A stretch of DNA of 64,000 nucleotides from Sinonovacula constricta (taxonomy: Eukaryota > Mollusca > Bivalvia > Cardiida > Solecurtidae). Made by a program: the position numbers and the translations under genes. Shown here piece by piece: positions 1-12,412 of the stretch (positions are counted from its first letter, which is position 1; every line of letters starts with the position of its first letter). The stretch covers positions 59,239,514 to 59,303,513 of the forward strand of contig CM017557.1 in the NCBI GenBank assembly GCA_007844125.1, given 5' to 3'. The notes beneath the pieces were generated by a model. It made no database searches. It saw only the letters and a list, made by a program, of their open reading frames with translations, and had not been told where the DNA came from.

Positions 1-40
1 TCAGTCAGTCAGTCCGTCGGTCTGTCTGTCTGTCCGCTAA
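1..40. repeat. Simple repeat (TCAG/TCTG)n
   Basis: Short tetranucleotide run of TCAG, TCTG and TCCG units at the very start of the window. Confidence 0.8.
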
Positions 41-129
41 AAATCTGGATCCTTTGATAACTTTAAAACTATTAAAGGTAGGCGCATGAAACTTGGTATG
101 TTAATAGGTAGCAATGTGTACAATATGCA

Positions 130-610
130 CGCGCAACATTTGGGTCGCTACCTTGAAGGTCAAGGTCACAGCATGACCTTGAAGCAAAATCGTGTCTGGC
201 CCATAACTTCGTTATTTGAAGTCGAAATTTAAAACTATTTCACAGAAGTGATCACCATATTGAGATGATGTGTCACGAGCAAGATTTGGGTCGCTACCTT
301 GAAGGTCAAGGTCACAGCATGACCTTGCAGCAAAATTATGTCTGCCCAATAACTTTGTTATTTGAAGTCAGATTTTACAACTATTTTACAGAAATGATCA
401 CCATATTGAGATAATGTGTCGTGAACAACGTTTGGGTCGATACCTTGAAGGTCAAGGTCACAGCATGACCTTGCAGCAAAATCGTGTCCGGCCCATACCT
501 TTGTTATTTGAAGTCGGATTTTACATCTATTTCACAGATATGATCACCATATTGAGATGACGTGTCACACACAACATTTGGGTCGCTACCTTGATGGTCA
601 CAATGCAAAT
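130..610. repeat. 146-bp tandem repeat, about 3.3 copies
   Basis: The phrase TGGGTCGCTACCTTGAAGG recurs at 141, 287, 433 and 579, exactly 146 bp apart. Each unit also carries GGTCAAGGTCACAGCATGA and a TGATCACCATATTGAGATGA segment. Copies differ by scattered substitutions. No coding potential is apparent. Confidence 0.85.
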
Positions 611-1028
611 AATTAAATGATAGGGCCAAATTCACTCCTATTGACATTGTTTTCAAAACATTGGAAACAAAAAATAAGATCAGTTAATAATATAATAACA
701 TGGCATATTGAAATGATGCTAGATAAGGTAAAAAAACAGACAATCGGTCAGGTGTCCTTTGTTTTCAGGTCAGTTATAGAACGATTTTCCTTTGGGGAAT
801 GTTGATGGGTCCATTGAAAGCAGGTGTCTGCTGTTCTCAGGTGTCCCTTAGCTCAGGCAGACTTGTATATGTATCTGTAGATTTCCTTTTAAGCCATAAT
901 TATACAAATATAGACTTCAACCTCAAATAAATTATAAATGGCAATAAATAGGAGCGTATGATAATTAAAGAACTTTTTGAGGGACTGGTAGGGGACTAAT
1001 GTATTTCCCGCAATACTATCAAATGCTT
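611..1028. other. No recognisable gene or repeat
   Basis: AT-rich unique sequence. A 62-codon open frame at 617-805 has no recognisable motif and no splice context. Confidence 0.5.
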
Positions 1029-4000
1029 GTTTACATTGTTACAGTCAGGTGCGTGCATTAATCATGAACTAGTGGCATTATTTACATTGTAACAGTCAGG
1101 TGCATGCATTATTTATGAACTAGTGGCATTATTTACATTGTAACAGTCAGGTGCATGCATTATTTATGAACTAGTGGCATTATTTACTTTGTTTCAGTCA
1201 GGTGCATGCATTAATCATGAACTAGTGGCATTATTTACATTGTTACAGTCAGGTGCATGCATTATTTATGAACTAGTGGCATTATTTACATTGTTTCAGT
1301 CAGGTGCATGCATTATTTATGAACTAGTGGCATTTTTTACTTTATAACAGTCAGGTGCATGCATTATTTATGAACTAGTGGCATTATTTACATTGTTACA
1401 GTCAGGTGCATGCATTATTTATGAACTAGTGGCATTATTTACATTGTTACAGTCCAGTGCATGTGTAATTTATGTACTAGTGGCCTTATTTACTTTGTTA
1501 CAGTCCGGTGCATGTGATATTCATGAACTAGTGGCCTTAATTACATTGTTACAGTCCTGTGCATGTGTTATTCATGAACTATTGGCCTTATTTTACAGTC
1601 CAGTGCATGTGTTATTCATGAACTAGTGGCCTTATTTTTCAGTCCTATGCATGTGTTATTCATGAACTAGTGGCCTTAATTACATTGTTACAGTCCTGTG
1701 CATGTGTTATTCATGTACTTGTGGCCTTATTTTACAGTCCTGTGCATGTGTTATTCATGTACTAGTGGCCTTATTTTACAGTCCTGTGCATGTGTTATTC
1801 ATGTACTAGTGGCCTTATTTTACAGTCCTCTGCATGTGTTATTCATGTACCAGTGGCCCTATTTTACAGTCCTGTGCATGTATTATTCATGTACTAGTGG
1901 CCTTATTTTACAGTCCTGTGCAGGTATTATTCATGTACTAGTGGCCTTATTTTACAGTCCTTTGCATGTATTATTCATGTACTAGTGGCCTTATTTTACA
2001 GTCCTGTGCAGGTATTATTCATGTACTAGTGGCCTTATTTTACAGTCCTGTGCATGTGTTATTCATGTACTAGTGGCCTTATCTTACAGTCCTGTGCATG
2101 TGTTATTCATGTACTAGCGGCCTTATTTTACAGTCCTGTGCATGTGTTATTCATGTACTAGTGGCCTTATTTTACAGTCCTCTGCATGTGTTATTCATGT
2201 ACTAGTGGCCTTATTTTACAGTCCTCTGCATGTGTTATTCATGTACTAGTGGCCTTATTTTACAGTCCGGTGCATGTGTTATTCATGTACTAGTGGCCTT
2301 ATTTTACAGTCTGGTGCATGTGTTATTCATGAACTAGTGGCCTTATTTTACAGTCCTGTGCATATGTTATTCATGTACTAGTGGCCTTACTTACATTGTA
2401 ACAGTCCTGTGCAGGTATTATTCATGTATTAGTGGCCTTATTTTACAGTCCTGAGCATGTATTATTCATGTACTAGTGGCCTTATTTTACAGTCCTGTGC
2501 ATGTGTTATTCATGAACTAGTGGCCTTATTTTACAGTCCTGTGCATGTGTTATTTATGTACTTGTGTCTTATTTTACAGTCCTGTGCATGTATTATTCAT
2601 GTACTTGTGGCCTTATTTTACAGTCCTGTGCATGTGTTATTCATGTACTAGTGGCCTTATTTACATTGTAACAGTCCTGTGCAGGTATTTATTATTTAAG
2701 TACTAGTGGCCTTATATATCTGTCCTGTGCTTGTATTATTCATGTACTAGTGGCCTTATCAACATTGTTACGATCCTGTGCATGTATTATTTATGTACTA
2801 GTGGCCTTATTTTGCAGTCCTGTGCATGTGTTATTCATGTACTAGTGGCCTTATTTTACAGTCCTCTGCATGTGTTATTCTTGTACTAGTGGCCTTATTT
2901 TACAGTCCGGTGCATGTGTTATTCATGTACTAGTGGCCTTATTTACATTGTAACAGTCCTGTGCAGGTATTTATTATTTATGTACTAGTGGCCTTATATA
3001 TCTGTCCTGTGCATGTATTATTTATGTACTAGTGGCCTTATTTTGCAGTCCTGTGCATGTGTTATTCATGTACTAGTGGCCTTATTTTACAGTCCTGTGC
3101 ATGTATTATTCATGTACTTGTGGCCTTATTTTACAGTCCGGTGCATGTGTTATTCATGTACTAGTGGCCTTATTTACATTGTAACAGTCCTGTGCAGGTA
3201 TTTATTATTTATGTACTAGTGGCCTTATATATCTGTCCTGTGCTTGTATTATTCATGTACTAGTGGCCTTATCAACATTGTTACGATCCTGTGCATGTAT
3301 TATTTATGTACTAGTGGCCTTATTTTGCAGTCCTGTGCATGTGTTATTCATGTACTAGTGGCCTTATTTTACAGTCCTCTGCATGTGTTATTCATGTACT
3401 AGTGGCCTTATTTTACAGTCCGGTGCATGTGTTATTCATGAACTAGTGGCCTTAATTACATTGTTACAGTCCTGTGCATGTGTTATTCATGTACTAGTGG
3501 CCTTATTTTACAGTCTGGTGCATGTGTTATTCATGAACTAGTGACCTTATTTTACAGTCCTGTGCATATGTTATTCATGTACTAGTGGCCTTATTTACAT
3601 TGTAACAGTCCTGTGCAGGTATTATTCATGTACTTGTGGCCTTATTTTACAGTCCTGTGCATGTGTTACTCATGTACTAGTGGCTTTATTTTACAGTCCT
3701 GTGCATGTATTATTCGTGTACTAGTGGCCTTATTTTACAGTCCTGTGCATGTGTTATTCATGAACTAGTGGCCTTATTTTATAGTCCTGTGCTTGTGTTA
3801 TTCATGAACTAGTGGCCTTATTTTACAGTCCTGTGCATGTATTATTTGTGTACTAGTGGCCTTATTTTACAGTCCTGTGCATGTGTTATTCATGTACTAG
3901 TGGCCTTATTTTACAGTCCTGTGCATGTATTATTCGTGTACTAGTGGCCTTATTTTACAGTCCTGTGCATGTGTTATTCATGAACTAGTGGCCTTTTTTT

Positions 4001-4345
4001 ACAGTCCTGTGCATGTGTTATTCATGAACTAGTGGCCTTATTTTAAAGTCCTGTGCATATGTTATTCATGTACTAGTGGCCTTATTTATCAGTCCTGTGC
4101 ATGTATTATTCGTGTACTAGTGGCCTTATTTTACAGTCCTGTGCATGTGTTATTCATGAACTAGTGGCCTTTTTTTACAGTCCTGTGCATGTGTTATTCA
4201 TGAACTAGTGGCCTTATTTTAAAGTCCTGTGCATATGTTATTCATGTACTAGTGGCCTTATTTATCAGTCCTGTGCATATGTTATTCATGTACTAGTGGC
4301 CTTATTTTAAAGTCCTGTGCATATGTTATTCATTTACTATTTTTC
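1029..4345. repeat. Large minisatellite with 51-bp and 44-bp unit subfamilies
   Basis: About 70 tandem units built on CAGTCCTGTGCATGTGTTAT and TCATGTACTAGTGGCCTTAT. Units in the first 500 bp are mostly 51 bp and contain TTTACATTGTTACAG. Later units are mostly 44 bp and have TTTTACAG instead, with occasional reversions to longer forms. The 51-bp form is a multiple of three, so it yields a fortuitous repeating reading frame (LVALFTLLQSGACIIYE). The 44-bp form breaks frame, which argues against coding. Confidence 0.95.
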
Positions 4346-5572
4346 TAAACAACAAAAGATCCAGTGTAGGACATCTTATGATTTTCTTAGTGAACTGTGA
4401 TCTATTTGATCTAATGTTAATATGTTGTTAATAACTATTTCCTTTTTCGTTCTGCAATTAATAATTTTGTTATTTTTTATTTGTAATAAATGCCTCTTCA
4501 AACACTGATCATGATATGTTACCAAAAAAAATAATTAATAGAATATCCTTTCTTTATAAAGACATTACTTCACCTTTGCTCAAAATAGCTTAACTGTTAA
4601 CACACCTTTGATACTTATATTAAATTAAATTACAGTTAATTAATTCAGTTAAGCATTATTATATTAATGACCTTTGAATAATACAAGAGTGCTGTTAGTC
4701 TTTTTTATCTGATGACTAATATTTTACTGGCATTCACTTTTTATTCTAAGTCAGATTTTACAATTTTACATACAGTATTTTTAACATCATAGTGTTCAGT
4801 AAAGTAACATAAATAATGGTAATGCACAGGTTAAATCTTAAACTTTTACGAAATTTTGCATAAATACTCAAAACAAAAAATCATTGCAAATTCAAATACG
4901 GACATGGTTATCTGCCCCAAACTGTGATGTAAACACTTTATTACTGGCCTATTCGGCCATGCTGGAAAACAACATATTGGTAAAACTATGAATACAATCA
5001 TTTCACAATCTGCCAATAACTTTTTGAAATAGGTCTTATTACATTGAGTCCAATGAGAAATAATTGATCGAAGTTTTTCTCTTACAAATGAAGTGACATA
5101 AATAGAGGATCTGAATTCAATGTTCATTAAAGGCCAAAAATATTGAGCAAGTTTTACAAAATGATATTAAACGATACGGTGAAAACTTTTGTATAGCTTT
5201 ATCTAACTAGTTATAATTTTAAGCATTCATTGAACAAATATGTTGTATTGTATTATTATAACTGATTTATCAGCTGTTATTTTAATATCAAGCTTTGAAC
5301 TGAAATTTAACGTCCTGGAATTTTGGTATGTGACGCAATTTCATAACAGATGGTCGTGTAGGTTATATGTGTTTGACAATGTGACTTTCCGCAAAACTGT
5401 GGTTGTCGAAATTACTACCACGTAACCAACTTTTAAAGCCATTACAAGGTGTCACTTGAACAATGGACTGAAGTGACATCACAACAAATTTGATATCGTA
5501 AATGATGGTTGTTACTTAATGAATGCAAATCAAGTTGTGCTATAATTGTTTAATACATACCAGTAAACCATT
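4346..5572. other. AT-rich spacer, nothing recognised
   Basis: Very AT-rich sequence. Small open frames at 4846-5127 (minus) and 5240-5425 (plus) show no known motif, no splice phasing with neighbours and no repeat similarity. Confidence 0.45.
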
Positions 5573-6345
5573 AGCAGCAGCAGCAGCAGAAGCAGCAGCA
5601 GTGTCAACATTATCATGACCAACAATTAAAGCAGTAGGAACATCTTTTTCTTCCTTGTTATCCACTTCATCAACAGTAAAACATCATCATCTTCTTCCTT
5701 GTTATCCACTTCGTCAACAGTAAAACATCATCATCATCTTCTTCCTTGTTATCCACTTTATCAACAGTAAAACATCATCATCTTCTTCCTTGTTATCCAC
5801 TTCATCAACAGTAAAACATCATCATCTTCTTCTTCCTTGTTATCCACTTCATCAACAGTAAAACATCATCATCATCTTCTTCCTTGTTATCCACTTCATC
5901 AACAGTAAAACATCATTATTTTCTTTTTCCTTGTTATCCACTTCATCAACAGTAAAACATCATCATCATCTTCTTCCTTGTTATCCAATTCATTAACAGT
6001 AAAACATCATCATCATCTTCTTCTTCTTCCTTGTTATCCACTTCATCAACAATAAAACATCATCATCTTCTTCCTTGTTATCAACTTCATCAACAGTAAA
6101 ACATCATTATCTTCTTATTTCTTGTTATCCAATTCATCAACAGTAAAACATCATAATCATCTTCTCCTTCCTTGTTATTCAATTCATCAACTTAAAACAT
6201 CATCATCATCATCTTCTCCTTCCTTGTTATCCACTACATCAACAGTTAAACATCATCATCATCTTCTTCTCCTTCCTTGTTATCCACTACATCAACAGTT
6301 AAACATCATCATCTTCTTCTTCTTCCTTGTTATCCTCTTTTTGGA
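5573..6345. repeat. (AGC)n followed by a 44-bp-class minisatellite
   Basis: An AGC/AGA trinucleotide run at about 5575-5602 leads into some 16 tandem units based on TTGTTATCCACTTCATCAAC plus AGTAAAACATCATCATCTTC. Unit length varies around 44 bp because of internal CAT and CTT slippage. The open frame at 6122-6472 arises from this array. Confidence 0.9.
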
Positions 6346-6541
6346 CAAAAAAATATCATCATCATCTTATTATTACTACATGATCATATATATTATATCA
6401 GACACCTGCGGTGATCATGAAGCCAAGATTTATAGAGCTGACAAAAGAGTCTTATTGTCATTATTCTTCTAAGACACAAATACTCTATAACTCCTATGCC
6501 ATTGCTCCCTTATGTGTCACTGACAATCAAAACTTCTGAAA

Positions 6542-6774
6542 ACCAGACCTAGTAGCGTAATTCGAAGAGCATTGGCTCTTGGAACGGGAGGCCCCGGATT
6601 CGATCCTTGACCACGACATACCAAAGTCATTAAAAATGGTATTCACGGTTGTTCATGGCATGCTATACACAGTAAAGGCAGCACTATATCTGCTTCAAGT
6701 GGACACCGTCTCCGGATAACTGAAATACTGTTGGTGGGACAATAAACCCAATAAACAAACAAACAAACAAACAA
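6542..6774 (+). mobile_element. SINE family A copy, internally deleted
   Basis: It has a tRNA-like head (GTAGCGTAATTCGAAGAGCA, B-box-like GGATTCGATCC), then GACATACCAAAGTCATTAAA, GGCATGCTATACACAGTAAA and a 3' end GACAATAAACCCAATAAACA followed by (AAAC)n. Compared with the copy at 27634-27955, the middle (TAGCTCCCTTGCTAACGCTC to GTGGTATCATGCC) is missing. Confidence 0.85.
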
Positions 6775-6908
6775 CATTGTAATTAGTATAGGCCACCAGT
6801 GTTTAACCTTTCTGGGTAGAAGATACTCCATTAACAGTCTCTAGCAGTACAGAGAGTCACGATTATATGATGATGTAAGCAGATACTTACATTTCAAAGG
6901 GCCACGTA

Positions 6909-7125
6909 GGACCAAGCAATTAGTGATGCTGACTTGTTACTAATCAGCCCCTCACCACGTGGGTTCGAATCCTGGTCAAAGCAAGGGCTTGCCTGTCAGG
7001 TCTTCTTCCAGCTGACATGCTGTGCCTTTGTGGTTCTGAAAAAGACTTTACTCTGGGTTCTTCCAGGATGGTCTTCGGTCATATGACCACAAGTTTTTGC
7101 AATGTACTAAAATAAAGAAAAAATA
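6909..7125 (+). mobile_element. SINE family C copy
   Basis: It carries a tRNA-derived B-box-like GGTTCGAATCCTGG, then GTCTTCCAGCTGAC, a degenerated TGTGGTTCT segment, GGTCTTC and CAATGTACTAAAATAAAG at the 3' end. This matches the family best seen at 25428-25665, with a divergent 5' head. Confidence 0.65.
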
Positions 7126-7769
7126 ATTCAGGATTGATGTTTCACAAATCTGGCAGGTTAGGGGTTAAAGGTCAGTTAAATCCTTTCTATTTCAAGTCGA
7201 ATGATATCAGTATGAGTATTAGCGTCGTCAGATACCCATGCTTGACTATTCTGTTTTACTACATTTGTCGACCATGGCTTTATTGGTAGATTCTCTGTCG
7301 TCTTAAGAATTGGCCAATTATAATACTGCTTACAAGGTCCATTATCTTCAGCGTGGCGACTAGAAGTATCAAAATAACGTTGAAATTTTGACAAGTCTGT
7401 CAAAACAATTGAAGAACTAGCTTTATCATATGACTGAAATCTTCATCAGATTATGAGGTGACCAATGAAATAACATTACCAGAAATGGTGAAATGTGAAT
7501 TAAATATCCCACGGGCGATGAATGGAGAGTAACAGAATGGATTGGTCGTGGGTGTATGACAATGGAGTAATAGAAGAACATTTACAATCTTTAATTTTCT
7601 GTTAATTTGTACTAATTATCTTGCTGATTGGAAACTTTGCACAATAAAAACTTGTGGAAAGGTGTGACATTTTCCATCAAATGGCCGACAGAATGGGATT
7701 GTGGGAATCCTCTCATTAAAAGGGGTTTATTTTGAATTAATGACACTGTTGGCTTGTCAATTTTTTCAT
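7126..7769. other. Nothing recognised
   Basis: AT-rich unique sequence. The minus-strand frame at 7176-7403 has no recognisable domain. Confidence 0.4.
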
Positions 7770-8060
7770 GAGGTCTTCCAGCTGACTTGCTGTGCGTCGG
7801 TGGTTCTACCCAGACATGTGTCTGGGTCTTGCTCCTTGCGGTGAGCCGGTGGTTCTACCCAGGCATGAGCCTGGGGTCTTCCTCCTTTCGTTGCGCCGGT
7901 GGTTCTACCCAGACATGTGTCTGGATCTTGCTCCTTGCAGTGTGCCGGTGGTTCTACCCAGGCATATGCCTGGGGTCTTCCTCCTTTCGTTGCGCCGGTG
8001 GTTCTACCCAGACATGTGTCTCAGGTCTTACTCCACCAAAAAGCTGGACATTGCTGCAAT
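7770..8060 (+). mobile_element. SINE family C 3' body with internal tandem expansion
   Basis: After TCTTCCAGCTGACTTGCTGT, the segment CGGTGGTTCTACCCAGACAT plus GTGTCTGGGTCTTGCTCCTT is repeated about five times in near-identical 55-60-bp steps. The element then resumes with CCACCAAAAAGCTGGACATT and CAATGTATTT-A(n). A single-copy SINE segment has become a minisatellite. The overlapping open frames here are artefacts of this. Confidence 0.8.
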
Positions 8061-9170
8061 GTATTTAAAAAAAAAAAAAACAGTCAAAAACAACCTTTTT
8101 TATGAACTTTAAAGTAAAATTATAAATTTGTAGGTTTGATTATGTGAAATATATTTTCCAAGACTTTCTTATATATATTTTCTGCTGTGGTTTGCAAGAG
8201 TTTTTTCCCTTGAGTTTTGCTTCAGCTATATGTATGACAGTAGCACCTAGACAGATAAAAATCGCTAACTTTAACATAAGTAACATTACTTGAAACTCTT
8301 CTAGTAGGTATAGTTTGGATTAATATATTAGTATTATAAAAAGCCAATTTCATTAGCACTAGTTTTTAAGGTATCATTTTACTGGTTATTATTATCACGA
8401 CAATGTGTCAATATATTTACTTTGTTTTTGTTGTAAATTTGTTAAAATGGTCGGTGTTTCATCGATATATGCTGCACGTATAAAGATTTATGTACTATTT
8501 GTATTGTTATGTTTGCCACAGATGTCATTCAACCTTCTGGCTGATTCAGAATAAACACCATTTCCCCCACACCCCCCACACTTAGAAAAGTACAACTATT
8601 TCATCACAAAAATTATATATACAGGAGAAAAAACTTTTCTCCCAGATTTGTGTTGGTAATTTGTTCTTATTCTTCATCTTGAACACTAATTGTTAGTTTT
8701 TGTTTTTTAATTCTTTGCTTGTTTCATCATAATGTCAGTTTATGCACTGGAATGGCGATGGAAATTTTACCTAAACCTTGTCTGGTAGTTTCATTACAGA
8801 GGTGATAACTTCTGCCCTTTTATAGGAAACACTGGAAACATTTATTCTGGAGAAAGTAAACTGATAATACTGTTTCTGTGAAATAAGTTAATGATAGTAA
8901 TGTGAAAATGCTTTAAACACAGGGTTTGGTAAAATTATACTTACAAAAACAATGGAAATAACAAGATGTATGATAATGTTATAATCAAAGACACATTGTT
9001 CGTAACATAACACACATATATTTGAGCCATAAATGCACTTCAATACCAGGAATATCACAATAAGGAGAAACAATATTCTTTGTTCTCCTTGTGGTTCTGT
9101 TGCCCTGTTATTGATGTAACAGCACCTGTTAACATGTATATTCAGTAATATGTTTACTTGTTAACCTAAC
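8061..9170. other. AT-rich spacer, nothing recognised
   Basis: No open frame of note, no repeat family shared with the rest of the window and no splice-flanked coding segment were found. Confidence 0.4.
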
Positions 9171-9475
9171 CTGCTTGCTCAGTCAGTAGAGCATCAGCTC
9201 CAGGTACGGGAGGCCACCAGGTCGATACTGGGCCGCAGCTTACCAAAGTCATTAAAAATGGTAGTGGTATAGCTTCCTTGCAAACGCTCAAGCAATTATA
9301 TGGGTAGTTCCATGACTGGTTGGCCTGGTGTCAGGATAATGGGACTTTGTGTGGTATCATGCCAGGTGTTCACGGCATGCTATCCATAGTGAAGGCAGCA
9401 CTATATCTGCTTCAGGAGGACACTGTCTCCACATGGCTAAAATACTGTTGATGGGACGATAAACCCAATAAACAT
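9171..9475 (+). mobile_element. SINE family A copy
   Basis: It has the head TCAGTAGAGCATCAGCTCCA with AGGTCGATACTGG, then TTACCAAAGTCATTAAAAAT, CCATGACTGGTTGGCC, GTGTGGTATCATGCCAGGTG, GGCATGCTATCCATAGTGAA and the terminal GACGATAAACCCAATAAACA. It is nearly full length. Confidence 0.9.
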
Positions 9476-10043
9476 GTTTACTTGTTAGATTGTTTAAACA
9501 AACCCTTTCCTAAGCTCAGTCTTCCTAATTAGGGCTTTCATTTAAAGAAAATCTAATTATGTATGAGATAATTATGCATTTAGGCTTCATTTGTTGACAG
9601 TTTTTGAAAAATAACTTTGTAATTATAATAATCATAATTATAATTACTTTACAGATGTGTTTTCTGTTTTTGTAAATATAGTTTTTATGTTGATATGTAT
9701 TTTGAACGTAGATATTATAAGGCAGCATTAAAATGACACCTCATGAGTTTCTTTTATGATTCAGTGATCTGACTGGATGTTAACAGGTATTTGACGCTTA
9801 AAATAGATGAATGAATATGTTTAACAATGTTTGACAGCTGCAGTATGTGGTGTCTTGGATTGGATTTCCCACTTCTTATCAAATCCACTTCGTGATAAAT
9901 AACTTAACCTCGTGACATACCGGTATATACTTTTTGTCATGTATTTCTTCAATACATTTTTAAGTTAAAATGTAAACATTAAATGTTTGAATAAAATAAA
10001 TTTGTAAACAATAAATTCTTCTTGATTATATTTTATTGTGCAT
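9476..10043. other. AT-rich spacer, nothing recognised
   Basis: No gene, hairpin or shared repeat was recognised between the SINE and the following minisatellite. Confidence 0.4.
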
Positions 10044-11852
10044 ATACCCACATATGAAATGCACAGGACAATTTTCAACGCACAAATATACCCATACACA
10101 AAATGTGCAGCACAATGTTCAACACACATATACCCACACACAAATTGAGCTACACAACTTTCAACACACATATACCCACACACAAATTGAGCTACACAAC
10201 TTTCAACACAAATATACCCACACACAAATTGAGCTACACAACTTTCAACACACATATACCCATACACAAAATGTGCAGCACAATTTTCAACACACATATA
10301 CCCACACACAAATTGAGCTACATAACTTTCAACACACATATACCCACACACAAATTGAGCTACACAACTTTCAACACAAATATACCCACACACAAATTGA
10401 GCTACACAACTTTCAACACACATATACCCACACACAAATTGAGCTACACAACTTTCAACACACATATACCCACACACAAATTGAGCTACACAACTTTCAA
10501 CACACATATACCCATACACAAATTGAGCTACACAACTTTCAACACAAATATACCCACACACAAAATGAGCTACACAACTTTCAACACACATATACCCACA
10601 CACAAATTGAGCTACACAACTTTCAACACACATATACCCATACACAAAATGTGCAGCACAATTTTCAACACACATATACCCACACACAAATTGAGCTACA
10701 CAACTTTCAACACACATATACCCACACACAAATTGAGCTACACAACTTTCAACACACATATACCCACACACAAATTGAGCTACACAACTTTCAACACACA
10801 TATACCCACACACAAATTGAGCTACACAACTTTCAACACAAATATACCCACACACAAAATGAGCTACACAACTTTCAACACTTATTTACCCATACACAAA
10901 TTGAGCTACACAACTTTCAACACACATATACCCACACACAAAATGTGCAGCACAATTTTCAACACACATATACCCACACACAAATTGAGCTACACAACTT
11001 TCAACACGCATATACCCACACACAAATTGAGCTACACAACTTTCAACACACATATACCCACACACAAATTGAGCTACACAACTTTCAACACACATATACC
11101 CACACACAAATTGAGCTACACAACTTTCAACACACATATACCCACACACAAATTGAGCTACACAACTTTCAACACACATATACCCACACACAAAATGTGC
11201 ACCACAACTTTCAACACACATATACCCACACACAAAATGTGCACCACAACTTTCAACACACATATACCCACACACAAAATGTGCACCACAACTTTCAACA
11301 CACATATACCCACACACAAAATGTGCACCACAACTTTCAACACACATCTGCACACACAAAATGTGCACCACAACTTTCAACACACATATACCCATACACA
11401 AATTGAGCTACACAACTTTCAACACACATATACCCACACACAAATTGAGCTACACAACTTTCAACACACATATACCCACACACAAATTGAGCTACACAAC
11501 TTTCAACACACATATACCCACACACAAATTGAGCTACACAACTTTCAACACACATATACCCACACACAAATTGAGCTACACAACTTTCAACACACATATA
11601 CCCACACACAAATTGAGCTACACAACTTTCAACACACATATACCCACACACAAATTGAGCTACACAACTTTCAACACACATATACCCACACACAAAATGT
11701 GCACCACAACTTTCAACACACATATACCCACACACAAAATGTGCACCACAACTTTCAACACACATATACCCACACACAAAATGTGCAGCACAATTTTCAA
11801 CACACATCTGCACACACAAAATAGGCAGCATAAGTTTCAGGACACGTACCTA
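10044..11852. repeat. 42-bp minisatellite, about 43 units
   Basis: Tandem units of CACACATATACCCACACACA plus AATTGAGCTACACAACTTTC. Variants carry AAAATGTGCAGCACAATTTT or AAAATGTGCACCACAACTTT in blocks, which indicates local unit amplification. Since 42 is a multiple of three and the unit lacks stops in several frames, long fortuitous frames exist on both strands: 573 and 456 codons on plus, up to 296 on minus, with 14-residue repeats such as NTHIPTHKLSYTTF. There is no flanking splice or promoter signal, so I treat it as noncoding. Confidence 0.95.
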
Positions 11853-11860
11853 AACACACC

Positions 11861-12120
11861 GGCCACAATAGCTCAGTTGGTAGAGCATCAGCTTACGGAT
11901 CAGGAGGTCGCGGGTTCAAACCCCGGCCGGGTCAAACAAAGACTTTAAAGTTGGTAGTAGTGGCTTTTGTCCTAACGCTCGGGGCTAAGGGGACAGCATT
12001 GCGCCTGACTCGTCGGTGTCAGTTTAATGGACCGGCCGGGTTCAGTCTCTGGGCACCTCATACGTGCCCCTGTGCTATAACGCTATAGAAATGTTGCTGC
12101 CAGCAAGTCCAATCCAAAAT
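11861..12120 (+). mobile_element. SINE family B copy
   Basis: The tRNA-like head has an A-box-like TAGCTCAGTTGGTAGAGCA and a B-box-like GGTTCAAACCCC, followed by a body with GACTTTAAAGTTGGTAGTAG, CTCGGGGCTAAGGGGACAGC, CCGGGTTCAGTCTCTGGGCA and AGAAATGTTGCTGC. The same body occurs at 34331-34605. It abuts the end of the 42-bp array. The 3' acceptor side of the head cannot pair as a proper tRNA acceptor stem, so it is a SINE, not a tRNA gene. Confidence 0.9.
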
Positions 12121-12121
12121 C

Positions 12122-12412
12122 AGCTGTACCTGCTGTGTGGGCTCCAGGTACAGAGGCTCTGAGTTCAATCCCGGGCCACGACATACCAAAGTCATTAAAA
12201 ATGGTAATGGTATAGCTCCCTTGTTGAAGCTCAAGCAGATATAAGGGTGGTTCCACGACTGGTTGGCCCAGTGTCAGGTCTCAGGATAATGTGACTGGGT
12301 GTGGTACCATGCCTGGTGTACAGTGAAGGCAGCACTCTGTCTGCTTCAAGTGGACACGGTCTTCATATAAGTTAAATACTGTTTGTGGGACCATAAGCAC
12401 AATAAACATAAA
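12122..12412 (+). mobile_element. SINE family A copy, damaged head
   Basis: The head is eroded (GGCTCCAGGTACAGAGGCTC, GAGTTCAATCCCGGGCC). The body is clear: GACATACCAAAGTCATTAAA, AATGGTATAGCTCCCTTG, CCACGACTGGTTGGCCCAGT, AGTGAAGGCAGCACTCTGTC and a 3' ATAAGCACAATAAACATAAA. It sits directly behind a family B SINE. Confidence 0.85.

Noticed and set aside
1029..4345. CRISPR-like appearance of repeated units
   Set aside because: No unique spacers of constant length between identical repeats, no cas genes, and the genome is an animal's; it is a minisatellite.
11861..11935. tRNA-like heads (also 6542, 16825, 17503, 27634, 34331) as true tRNA genes
   Set aside because: They have A and B boxes, but poor acceptor pairing and shared non-tRNA bodies in multiple copies; they are SINE heads.
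10036..11948. Very long open frames (573, 456, 296, 195, 171, 164 codons) in the 42-bp array
   Set aside because: They occur in several frames on both strands solely because the unit is 42 bp and stop-free; there is no splice or promoter context.
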